Assembly (NCBI GenBank): GCA_030151165.1
Contig: JASLEM010000554.1
Span: forward strand, 1-13,364
Source: Burkholderiaceae bacterium
GTDB lineage: Bacteria > Pseudomonadota > Gammaproteobacteria > Burkholderiales > Burkholderiaceae
Direction: 5' to 3'
Length of the DNA stretch: 13,364 bases
Both the position numbers and the translations under genes were made by a program. A model generated the notes under the pieces. It made no database searches, was not told the DNA's origin, and saw only the letters and a program-made list of their open reading frames with translations. This document shows positions 1-6,617 of the stretch, piece after piece (within the stretch, counting starts at the first letter, position 1; each line of letters begins with the position of its first letter).

Positions 1-177
1 CAGTACACGTGGTGGAGCAACCGCGGCCAGGCCTGGGCGAAGAACGTGGGCTGGCGCCTCGACTACCACCTCGCCACCCCCGGCGTCGCCGCGCTGGCGC
101 GCAAGGAGCACATCTACCTCGACCAGCGGTTCTCGGATCACGCGCCGCTGGCGATCGACTACGAGTTCACGTTGTAG
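1..177 (+). CDS. xth: Exodeoxyribonuclease III, C-terminal fragment (5' end outside window)
   Basis: This is the last 58 codons of an exonuclease III / AP endonuclease of the endonuclease-exonuclease-phosphatase fold; the family cuts DNA at abasic sites and removes 3' blocking groups in base excision repair. The reading frame is open from base 1 and ends at TAG (175-177). Family signatures visible in the fragment are YTWW (residues 2-5), a GWRLDYH block whose Asp21 matches the GRIDH aspartate of E. coli XthA, and SDHAP near the end, in which Asp46 and His47 match the catalytic Asp-His pair. The N-terminal metal-binding residues lie outside the window. It converges on the photolyase gene with only 15 bp between the two stop codons, too little for a separate intrinsic terminator. 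The family call is firm; the exact paralogue (xthA or exoA type) cannot be settled from this piece. Confidence 0.9.
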   Translation, partial: QYTWWSNRGQAWAKNVGWRLDYHLATPGVAALARKEHIYLDQRFSDHAPLAIDYEFTL

Positions 178-192
178 CGGCCCCCCTCGTCG

Positions 193-1755
193 TCAGGGCG
201 ATGGCGCCTCCGGGGCGTCGAGCGCGCCGGCTCGGATGTCATCGGCGCGGCGACGGATCAGCGCCCGCTCCGCGTCGTCGAGGCGGTCGATGCCGCGCAC
301 CTGCATCCGCGTGCGCTCGTTGGCCGCCAGCAGTCGTTCGTGGCGCAGCAGGAAGTCCCAGTAGAGCGTGGTGAACGGGCAGGCGCGTTCGCCCACGCGC
401 TCGCCGGGGCGGAAGCGGCAGCGTGCGCACAGGCTGCCGGCGCTCATGCGCTCGATGTAGCGTCCGCTGGCGACGTAGGGCTTGCTCGCCATGTCGCCGC
501 CGTCGGCGAACTGGCTCATGCCGAGGGTGTTGGGCAGCTCGACCCATTCGACGGCGTCGACGTAGACCGCGAGGTACCAGGCGTGCACCTCGCGCGGCTC
601 GACGCCGAGGAGCAGCGCGTAGAGACCGGTCACCATCAGGCGCTGGATGTGGTGCGCGTAGCCGTGTTCCAGCGTCTGGCCGATCGCGTCGGCGAGGCAG
701 GCCATCGGCGTGCGGCCGTGCCAGTAGAACGCCGGCAGCGGCGCGTGGGCGTCGAGCGCGTTCTCGTCGAGGGCGCCGGGCATGCGCGTCCAGTAGAGGC
801 CGCGCACGTATTCGCGCCAGCCCAGGATCTGCCGGACGAAGCCTTCCGCGCTCGCCAGCGGCACCCGGCCCGCGCGCCACGCGGCCTCGGCCGCGGCGAC
901 GACCTCGTGCGGATCGAGCAGCTTCAGGTTGAGCGCGGCGGACAGCTGCGAATGCCACAGCCAGGGCTCGCGCGGCCACAGCGCGTCCTGCCAGCGGCCG
1001 AACTCGGGCAGGCGCTCCGCGACGAAGCGTTCGAGGCTCTCCAGCGCCTGCGCGCGCGTCACCGGCCACGCGAACGACGCGAGCCCGCCCGGGTGCGTCG
1101 CGAAGCGCTCCTCGACGAGCGCCAGCACCTCGGCGGTCACGGCGTCGGGCGCGAAGCGCGGCGGCTCGGGGATCAGCGTCGGGCCCGCGCGCCCGAACGC
1201 GTGGCGGTTCTCGGCGTCGAAGTTCCAGCGGCCGCCGGCGGGCGCGTCGCCGTCCATCAGCACGCGGTGGCGTTGGCGCATCTCGCGGTAGAAGTCCTCC
1301 ATCAGCAGGTGCGGACGCGAGCGCGCGTGGGCGGCGAACTCGCGCACCGTGCCGAAGAAGTGCCGGTCGACGCGGACGTCCAGCGCCAGCGCCCGCGCCG
1401 CCGCGACCTCGCGCAGCGCGCGCAGCACGCGCGCGTCGCCGGGCGCCGTCATCATCAGCGCCTGTGGCGCCAGGCGATCGATCGCGGCGGCGAGCTCGCC
1501 GGGCAGCGTGCCGCGGTTGCCAGGGTCGTCGAGCCGCGTGTAGTGCAACGGGCGGCCGAGCGCTCGCAAGGCTTCGGCGAAGTGGCGCATCGCCGCGAGG
1601 AACAGCGCCGTGCGCGGCTTGCTCGACCAGACGTGCGTCGATTCCTCCGCAACCTCGGCCATCCACACCGCGTCGCGCGCCGGATCGAAGCCGTCGAAGG
1701 CCGCGGCGCCGGGGTCGAGCTGGTCGCCCAACACGATGACGAGGTGGCGCGTCAT
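193..1755 (-). CDS. Cryptochrome/photolyase family protein, bacterial (6-4) / FeS-BCP type
   Basis: A 520-residue flavoprotein of the FeS-containing bacterial cryptochrome/photolyase group (PhrB-like), expected to bind FAD and a [4Fe-4S] cluster and to repair (6-4) photoproducts with blue light. The start is the ATG opening MTRHLVIVLGDQLD, the usual N-terminus of this group; the frame extends 37 codons further upstream but that part is out-of-frame DUF2256 coding sequence. Four cysteines, C353, C443, C446 and C459, have spacings of 90, 3 and 13, almost those I recall for the cluster ligands of Agrobacterium PhrB (88, 3, 13). The GYAHHIQRLM block puts His369 sixteen residues after C353, where PhrB has its active-site histidine. 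WVELPNTLGMSQFADGG is the FAD-binding core. Its start overlaps the DUF2256 stop by four bases, so translation is probably coupled. The (6-4) rather than CPD specificity comes from family resemblance. Confidence 0.93.
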   Translation of the reverse strand: MTRHLVIVLGDQLDPGAAAFDGFDPARDAVWMAEVAEESTHVWSSKPRTALFLAAMRHFAEALRALGRPLHYTRLDDPGNRGTLPGELAAAIDRLAPQALMMTAPGDARVLRALREVAAARALALDVRVDRHFFGTVREFAAHARSRPHLLMEDFYREMRQRHRVLMDGDAPAGGRWNFDAENRHAFGRAGPTLIPEPPRFAPDAVTAEVLALVEERFATHPGGLASFAWPVTRAQALESLERFVAERLPEFGRWQDALWPREPWLWHSQLSAALNLKLLDPHEVVAAAEAAWRAGRVPLASAEGFVRQILGWREYVRGLYWTRMPGALDENALDAHAPLPAFYWHGRTPMACLADAIGQTLEHGYAHHIQRLMVTGLYALLLGVEPREVHAWYLAVYVDAVEWVELPNTLGMSQFADGGDMASKPYVASGRYIERMSAGSLCARCRFRPGERVGERACPFTTLYWDFLLRHERLLAANERTRMQVRGIDRLDDAERALIRRRADDIRAGALDAPEAPSP

Positions 1756-1919
1756 CCCGACGCGCCCGGCTTGCGCCGCCGGCAGGCCTCCGAGCAGTAG
1801 CGCACTTCCGCCCAGTTCTTCGCCCAGGCGCGGCGCCAGCTCATGGGGCGCCCGCAGGCCATGCACGGCTTGCTGGGCAGCCGCTCCTTCAGCCCCTTGA
1901 CGGGCGGTGTGCGAGCCAT
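1752..1919 (-). CDS. DUF2256 domain-containing small zinc-ribbon-like protein
   Basis: A 55-residue protein. It begins MARTPPVKGLKERLPSKPC, continues with a CxxC pair (C19, C22) and the segment RPMSWRRAWAKNWAEVRYCS, and ends with a second pair (C42, C46) in a basic tail. The pattern CxxC, then a Trp-rich stretch, then CxxxC is the DUF2256 signature and should form a small zinc-binding knuckle. DUF2256 genes are recurrently found beside FeS-type photolyase genes, as here, but their function is unknown to me; a role in photolyase maturation or DNA binding would be guesswork. GGAG lies at about the right distance upstream of the ATG (near 1924-1927). The TGA stop overlaps the photolyase start codon as ATGA, so this is the first gene of a two-gene operon. 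The larger overlapping frame at 1756-1866 is explained by this gene. Confidence 0.9.
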   Translation of the reverse strand: MARTPPVKGLKERLPSKPCMACGRPMSWRRAWAKNWAEVRYCSEACRRRKPGASG

Positions 1920-1960
1920 GTCACTCCGTTCGGGTCGGGAAGGCCGGCGGCCGGAGCGGA

Positions 1961-1975
1961 CATGATGGCATCATG
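1961..1975. promoter_or_regulatory. Perfect inverted repeat, candidate operator in divergent spacer
   Basis: CATGATG-G-CATCATG is a perfect dyad with 7-bp arms and one central base. It sits in the 121-bp spacer (1920-2040) between the DUF2256/photolyase operon and the hybrid histidine kinase, 41 bp from the first start and 65 bp from the second. That position suits a regulator acting on one or both promoters. The arms are AT-richer than the surroundings, so the dyad is not simply a product of GC bias. No regulator can be named from the sequence, and I could not define convincing -35/-10 pairs around it. Confidence 0.4.
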
Positions 1976-2040
1976 GCGTGGTGTGTCGAACCGCATCTCC
2001 TTTCGCGGCTCCGCCATGAGTTCAAGGGGCTGTCGAGCAG

Positions 2041-4056
2041 ATGCAAGAGCAGGGATCCCCTCGCCGCTGGGCGGACAGCGGTGACGAGCGACGACGCGCG
2101 ATCTTCGACAGCGCCGTCGAGTTCGGCATCGTCGCGACCGACGTCGCCGGCCGCATCACCGACTGGAACACCGGCGCGGCGCAGATCTTCGGCTGGACGG
2201 CCGACGAGATCCGCGACGAGCCCGCCGACCGCATCTTCACGCCGGAGGACCTCGCCGCCGGCCAGGTCGCGCGCGAGATGCAGCAGGCGCTCGCCAGCGG
2301 GCGCGCGACCGACGAGCGCTGGCACCTGCGGCGCGACGGCTCGCGCTTCTGGGCCTCGGGCGAGATGATGCCGCTGCGCGGCGACGACGGCGCGCACCTC
2401 GGCTTCGTCAAGATCCTGCGCGACCGCACGGCCGAACACGTCGCGGCGGTGGACCGCGCGCACCAGGCCGTCCTCGATCGCCAGGAAGACGAGCGCAAGC
2501 TGCAGCAACAGGCCGCCGCGCTGCGCGATTCCGAGGACTTCGCGCGGCTGGCGCTGCAGGCCGTCGGTGGCGTGGGCGTCTGGACGTACGAGGTCGCGAG
2601 CGACCGCTTCTTCTGCGACGCCTCGGTGTCCGAGCTGTACGGCATCGACCCGGTCGAGGGGGCCGCGGGCATCCTGCGGTCGTCCTTCCTCGCGAACGTT
2701 CACCCGGACGACACCGCGGCGCTGCGCGCGACGATGTCGGGCGGCCTCGTCCGGCCCGGCGACCTCGAGCTGGAGTACCGCATCCGCCATCCGGACGGCT
2801 CGATCAAGTGGGTGCTGTCGCGCGGCCACACCTACTTCGACGCGGCGGGCCATCCCGTGCGGCGGACGGGGGTCGGCGTCGACATGACGCGCCAGCGCGT
2901 ACTGGAGGAGCAGTTGCGGCAGTCGCAGAAGCTGGAGGCCATCGGCCAGCTCACCGGCGGCATCGCGCACGACTTCAACAACATGCTGTCGACGATCAGC
3001 ACGAGCATCGAGCTGTTGCGCCGCAAGATGGCCACCGGCACGCCGGAGGAGCTCGAACGCTTCCTCGGCATGGCGAGCCGCGCCGTCCGCAGCGCGGCCA
3101 CGCTCACGCAACGCCTGCTGACCTTCTCGCGCAAGCAGACGCTGGACATCCACTCCGTCGACGTGAACCGCCAGGTCAACGAGATGGCCGACCTGCTGCG
3201 CCGCACGCTCGGCGAGCGCGTCGCGCTGCGCTTCGACCTCGCGCCCGGCGTGTGGCACGCGAACACGGACGCGCACCAGCTCGAGCAGTCGCTCGTCAAC
3301 CTCGCCATCAATGCGCGCGACGCGATGGCCCGGGGCGGCGAGCTGACGGTCACCACCGCGAACCTCACGGTCGGCGCCCAACACACGCGCGACGGCTCCG
3401 AGCTGAAGGTCGGCGAGTACGTGGCGATCCGCGTCACCGATACCGGTACCGGCATGCCGGCAGACGTCATCCAGCGGGCGTTCGATCCGTTCTACACGAC
3501 CAAGCCGCTGGGCGAAGGCACCGGCCTGGGCCTGTCGATGATCTACGGCTTCGCGAAGCAGTCGGGCGGCCGCGCGGCGATCCGCTCGCAGGTCGGCCAG
3601 GGCACGACGGTCGAGATCCTGCTGCCGCGGGCGCACGAGGCCGCGCGCGAGCTGGCGGTCGCCGGCGCCCTCGCCGAGCTGCCGCGCGGCGCCGGCGAGC
3701 GCGTGCTGGTGGTGGAGGACGACGCGGACGTCCTCGCCGTGCTGATGGAAGTGCTGCAGCAGCACGGGTACTCGGTCGTCTCCGTGCCCGAGGCGGCCAG
3801 CGCGCTGGCGCGGCTCGCGGCGGACGCCGGCTACGCGCTGCTGGTCACCGACATCGGCCTGCCCGGCATGAACGGCCGCGAGCTCGCCGATCGCGCCCGC
3901 GCGTTGCTGCCCGACATCCCCGTGCTGTTCATCACCGGCTACTCGGGCGACGCCGTCGTGCGCGGCGAGTACCTGGCCAAGGGCATGGATCTCATCGCCA
4001 AGCCGTTCGAGGTGGACGCGCTGGTGACGAAGGTCCACGCCATGACACGGCGCTGA
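2041..4056 (+). CDS. Soluble PAS-PAS hybrid histidine kinase with C-terminal receiver domain
   Basis: A 671-residue cytosolic sensor kinase with no signal peptide or membrane segment. Domains in order: PAS/PAC 1 (about 20-133), a charged coiled-coil linker (134-163), PAS 2 of the PAS_3 type (about 166-283), HisKA with phospho-acceptor His310 in GGIAHDFNN, HATPase_c (about 410-530) with N-box Asn420/Asn424, G1 box DTGTGM at Asp467 and G2 box GEGTGLGL at 491-498, then a receiver (about 554-671) with acidic Asp560/Asp561, phospho-acceptor Asp604 in TDIGLPGMNG and Lys654 in AKPF. All catalytic residues are present, so it should autophosphorylate and pass phosphate to its own receiver. No HPt or output domain is attached and no partner gene is adjacent. 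No LOV cysteine motif (GRNCRFLQ) occurs in either PAS, so flavin blue-light sensing is not supported despite the photolyase next door. The start follows a weak ribosome site (AAGGGG about 11 bases upstream). Confidence 0.93.
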   Translation: MQEQGSPRRWADSGDERRRAIFDSAVEFGIVATDVAGRITDWNTGAAQIFGWTADEIRDEPADRIFTPEDLAAGQVAREMQQALASGRATDERWHLRRDGSRFWASGEMMPLRGDDGAHLGFVKILRDRTAEHVAAVDRAHQAVLDRQEDERKLQQQAAALRDSEDFARLALQAVGGVGVWTYEVASDRFFCDASVSELYGIDPVEGAAGILRSSFLANVHPDDTAALRATMSGGLVRPGDLELEYRIRHPDGSIKWVLSRGHTYFDAAGHPVRRTGVGVDMTRQRVLEEQLRQSQKLEAIGQLTGGIAHDFNNMLSTISTSIELLRRKMATGTPEELERFLGMASRAVRSAATLTQRLLTFSRKQTLDIHSVDVNRQVNEMADLLRRTLGERVALRFDLAPGVWHANTDAHQLEQSLVNLAINARDAMARGGELTVTTANLTVGAQHTRDGSELKVGEYVAIRVTDTGTGMPADVIQRAFDPFYTTKPLGEGTGLGLSMIYGFAKQSGGRAAIRSQVGQGTTVEILLPRAHEAARELAVAGALAELPRGAGERVLVVEDDADVLAVLMEVLQQHGYSVVSVPEAASALARLAADAGYALLVTDIGLPGMNGRELADRARALLPDIPVLFITGYSGDAVVRGEYLAKGMDLIAKPFEVDALVTKVHAMTRR

Positions 4057-4146
4057 GCCGCGCCGCCCTCCCCTTCGAGTGCCCGCGTCGCCACGCAGGT
4101 CATTCGCACGCATTGAACCCCGCGCCCCGCCCCGCGGATCAACGGT

Positions 4147-4172
4147 GCGATCGGTGCCCTGCCGCCGATCGC
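4147..4172 (+). other. Hairpin in the kinase / PEP-CTERM spacer
   Basis: GCGATCGG and CCGATCGC form a perfect 8-bp stem around a 10-base loop. It lies in the 202-bp gap between the hybrid kinase stop and the PEP-CTERM start. No T-run follows, so it is not a standard intrinsic terminator; it may act as a weak terminator, an mRNA 3'-end stabiliser or a leader structure. I looked in this gap for a sigma-54 site, which some PEP-CTERM genes have, and found none with correct spacing. Confidence 0.35.
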
Positions 4173-4258
4173 CGGGGCGCCGCCATGTCCGGCGGCCGCC
4201 TCGTCCCGCCCCGCCAACCCGGGGCCACGTCGATCAACCTCGAATCGGGAGTGCACTC

Positions 4259-4864
4259 ATGGGAAATCGTTTCAAGCCGCCGCGCGCGGCGATCGGTCTC
4301 GCGGCGATCGCGGTCGCCTGGGCCTGCTCTGCAGTGCCCGCGGCCGCCGCGGAATCCGCCACCGCCACGATCACGTCGACGGCGCTGTCGGCGACCTCGT
4401 GGCACTACAGCCTGACGCTGAACGACACCGGCACCACCGACGTCGGCACGTTCTGGTTCGCGTGGGTGCCGGGCCAGGACTTCATGCCGACCTCGCCGAC
4501 CGACATCGACAGCCCGGCCTCGTGGGCGGCGCACATCACCGGCGGCGGGGCCGGCAACGGCTTCGCGATCCAGTGGGTCGCGGGCGCCGGGGCCGCGGCC
4601 ACGCCGGGGCAGTCGCTCGAGTTCGACTTCGACAGCGCCACCACGCCGCAACAGATGGCGGGCGACGCCCAGTTCCACCCCGGCACGCCCGTGCTGACGA
4701 GCTTCATCTACTCCGGCGCGCCGTTCTCCGACGCCGGCGTCGAGTTCACCGTGCAGCCGGCCGCGGCGGCGGTGCCGGAGCCATCGTCGATCGCGCTGCT
4801 GGCCGCGGGCGCGCTGTTCGTGGGCGCGGGGCTGCGCCGTCGGCGGTCGTCGACGAAGGCCTGA
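4259..4864 (+). CDS. Exported PEP-CTERM sorting domain protein
   Basis: A 201-residue exported protein. The ATG at 4259 is chosen because GGGAG lies eight bases upstream and the protein then begins with a proper signal peptide: basic MGNRFKPPR, a hydrophobic core to about residue 24, and an AAA cleavage region near 30. The longer in-frame start further upstream would add an Arg/Pro-rich tail with no homologue-like features. The mature part is Gly/Ala/Thr-rich with predicted beta structure (for example YSLTLNDTGTTDVGTFWFAWVPG in two parts), ending in VPEPSS (Pro173-Glu174-Pro175), a hydrophobic helix and RRRR. That tripartite tail is the PEP-CTERM signal recognised by exosortase (EpsH-type) systems, which process proteins for the cell surface or exopolysaccharide matrix. 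The core resembles widespread uncharacterised PEP-CTERM proteins. No exosortase or exopolysaccharide gene is in the window. Confidence 0.9.
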   Translation: MGNRFKPPRAAIGLAAIAVAWACSAVPAAAAESATATITSTALSATSWHYSLTLNDTGTTDVGTFWFAWVPGQDFMPTSPTDIDSPASWAAHITGGGAGNGFAIQWVAGAGAAATPGQSLEFDFDSATTPQQMAGDAQFHPGTPVLTSFIYSGAPFSDAGVEFTVQPAAAAVPEPSSIALLAAGALFVGAGLRRRRSSTKA

Positions 4865-4891
4865 GCGCCTGACGAACGGACCGGCATCGGC

Positions 4892-4917
4892 GGGCTCCGG
4901 GACCGCCCCGGGCGCCC
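4892..4917. terminator. Candidate hairpin terminator between convergent genes
   Basis: GGGCT-CCGGG, loop ACCGC, CCCGG-GCGCCC forms a strong, roughly 10-bp stem with one bulged C. It lies between the PEP-CTERM stop and the stop of the downstream oppA copy, which converge. There is no T-run on either side, so it could only be a weak or Rho-assisted terminator serving both strands. A perfect 12-bp palindrome, CCGGTCGACCGG at 4926-4937, follows immediately. Confidence 0.35.
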
Positions 4918-4942
4918 TCGCCGGCCCGGTCGACCGGCGCGG

Positions 4943-6568
4943 TCAGTGCTTCAGGATCCAGAAGTCCTTGCTGCGGAACGCGTCCTGGTCGTTCGCGTCG
5001 TCATACCCCCCGATGTACGGCTTGACGAGGCGCGGCACCGAGTACTGCAGCAGCGGGATCATCGGGTAGTCGTCCATCTCGAGGCGCGCGGCCTGCGTCA
5101 GCAGCGTCTTGCGCTTGCCGACGTCGGCGGTGGCCTTGGCCTGCGTGATCAGGTCCTCGGCCGCGCGGTTGCAGTTCTTGTTGTCGTTGGAATCCGAGTC
5201 GCACTGAACGAGCTGGAGGAAGCCGGTGATGTCGGCGTAGCCGGGGAACCAGCCGTCGCGGGCGATCTGGTAGTCGGCGGTCTGGCGGCGGCGGATCAGC
5301 ACCTTGTATTCCATGGTGTCCATCTGCGTCTCGAACCCGAGCTTGGTCTTCCACTCGGAGGCCGCGAAGATCGCCATCTTCTTGTGGTATTCGCTCGTGT
5401 TGTACGCGAGCTTGAGCACCGTGCCGGGCTTCACGCCGGCCTCGGCGAGCAGCTTGCGCGCCTCGGCGACGCGCTTGTCCATCGGCCAGCCGACCCAGTC
5501 GTAGCTCAGCGGATCGACGCCCTCGCTGCTCTTGAGCATCAAGCCGTACACCGGCACCTGGCCGTCGGCCGTGACCTTGGTGGAGAGGATGTCGCGGTCG
5601 ATCACCATCGACAACGCCTTGCGCACGCGCACGTCCTTCAGCAACGGATCGCGGTTGTTCAGCGCGTAGTAGCGCATCGCGATCGAGTGGCTGAGGTGGA
5701 TGTCCTTCGGGTACTGCGTCTTCAGCGACTCGTAGGTGCCGGGCGGCAGCTGCAGCATCATGTCGTTCTCGCCCGACTGGTACAGCTTCAGGTCGGCGTT
5801 GCCGTCCTCCACCGTGAGGTAGGTGACGCGGGTCAGCGTGACGTTCGCCGCGTCCCAGTACTTCGGGTTCTTCTCGAGGACGACCTTGCTGTTGACCTGC
5901 CAGTCCTTCAGCATGTAGGCGCCGTTGCCGACCATGTTGCCCGGCTTCGTCCAGTCGCGGCCGTACTTCTCGACGACGGCGCGTGGCTGCGGGCTGAACT
6001 GCGCGAACGCCAGGATGGCGGGCAGGAACGGGATCGGGCCGGGCGTCTTCACTTCGAGCGTGAGCGGGTCGATCGCCCGGGCGCCGAGATCCGTCACCGG
6101 TTTCTTGCCCTGCGTGATGGCCACGCCGTTGAGGATGTAAGCACCGTCGGTCGAGCCGAGCGCCGCGGCGCTCTTCGGGTCGACGAGGCGACGCCACGCG
6201 TAGACGAAGTCGTCCGCGGTGACCGGCGTGCCGTTCGACCACTGCGCGCCCTTGCGCAGCTTGAACACCCAGGTGCTCGGCTCGGTCTGTTTCCACGACT
6301 CGGCCGCGCCGGGGACGATCGCGCCGTGCGCGTCGACCGCGGTGAGCGCCTCGAACACGTCGATGAGGATGTTGAACGCGCCGGTCGACTCGATCAGCGC
6401 CGGGTCGAGCGACTCCGGCTCGGCGCCGTTGTTGCGCACCATCTCCTGCTTCGCGGCGAGTTGCGCGGCGGGCGGCGTCGGCGCGGCCGCGGCGGTGGCG
6501 AGAAGGCCCGCGCCGAGCGCGAGCGCGAAGCAGGTGCGTGCCGTCGTGCGGCGGAAATTCGAGATCAT
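4943..6568 (-). CDS. oppA: OppA-family oligopeptide-binding protein, copy 1 (distal gene)
   Basis: A 541-residue periplasmic solute-binding protein (SBP_bac_5 family, OppA branch) that should deliver peptides to an ABC importer. A signal peptide (residues 1 to about 28) is followed by QLAAKQEMVRNNGAEPESLDP, the OppA mature N-terminus (E. coli reads QLAEKQTLVRNNGSEVQSLDP or close to it). The end, RLVKPYIGGY...FWILKH, also matches OppA, and the length is within a few residues of the E. coli protein. GGAGGG nine bases upstream of the ATG fixes the start. Two cysteines, C456 and C466, may form a disulphide. In the GW..DY block that holds the ligand-binding Asp in enteric OppA, this copy has GWFPGYAD, with Gly443 in place of the Asp. 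It is the second gene of a tandem pair, 48 bp after copy 2. No oppBCDF genes are nearby, so it must share a permease encoded elsewhere. Confidence 0.92.
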   Translation of the reverse strand: MISNFRRTTARTCFALALGAGLLATAAAAPTPPAAQLAAKQEMVRNNGAEPESLDPALIESTGAFNILIDVFEALTAVDAHGAIVPGAAESWKQTEPSTWVFKLRKGAQWSNGTPVTADDFVYAWRRLVDPKSAAALGSTDGAYILNGVAITQGKKPVTDLGARAIDPLTLEVKTPGPIPFLPAILAFAQFSPQPRAVVEKYGRDWTKPGNMVGNGAYMLKDWQVNSKVVLEKNPKYWDAANVTLTRVTYLTVEDGNADLKLYQSGENDMMLQLPPGTYESLKTQYPKDIHLSHSIAMRYYALNNRDPLLKDVRVRKALSMVIDRDILSTKVTADGQVPVYGLMLKSSEGVDPLSYDWVGWPMDKRVAEARKLLAEAGVKPGTVLKLAYNTSEYHKKMAIFAASEWKTKLGFETQMDTMEYKVLIRRRQTADYQIARDGWFPGYADITGFLQLVQCDSDSNDNKNCNRAAEDLITQAKATADVGKRKTLLTQAARLEMDDYPMIPLLQYSVPRLVKPYIGGYDDANDQDAFRSKDFWILKH

Positions 6569-6594
6569 GGGTCGATACCCTCCAACGGGAAAGA

Positions 6595-6617
6595 AGCGCC
6601 GGTACGTTGCCGGCGCT
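6595..6617 (-). terminator. Intercistronic hairpin with T-rich tail between the oppA copies
   Basis: On the minus strand AGCGCCGG, loop CAACGTA, CCGGCGCT form a perfect 8-bp stem, followed at once by TCTTTCCC. The first stem base is the last base of the copy 2 stop codon (TGA), so the hairpin begins at the end of translation. The copy 1 ribosome site (GGAGGG) follows about ten bases after the tail. It could partly terminate transcription, so that copy 1 is made at a lower level, or protect the upstream transcript's 3' end. The short, imperfect T-run argues for partial rather than full termination. Confidence 0.5.

Noticed and set aside
2100..2890. LOV-type blue-light sensor in the hybrid kinase, suggested by the photolyase neighbour
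   Set aside because: Neither PAS domain has the GRNCRFLQ-type cysteine motif.
1921..4113. A 730-codon frame antisense to the histidine kinase
   Set aside because: No recognisable domains and a typical GC-shadow composition; the sense frame has complete kinase motifs.
4090..4125. Possible sigma-54 promoter (CGCAC...TTGAA) before the PEP-CTERM gene
   Set aside because: The -24 and -12 elements are two bases too close and the GG and GC dinucleotides are imperfect.
4079..4258. Longer N-terminus for the PEP-CTERM protein
   Set aside because: It would place an Arg/Pro-rich stretch before the signal peptide; the start at 4259 has a good ribosome site.
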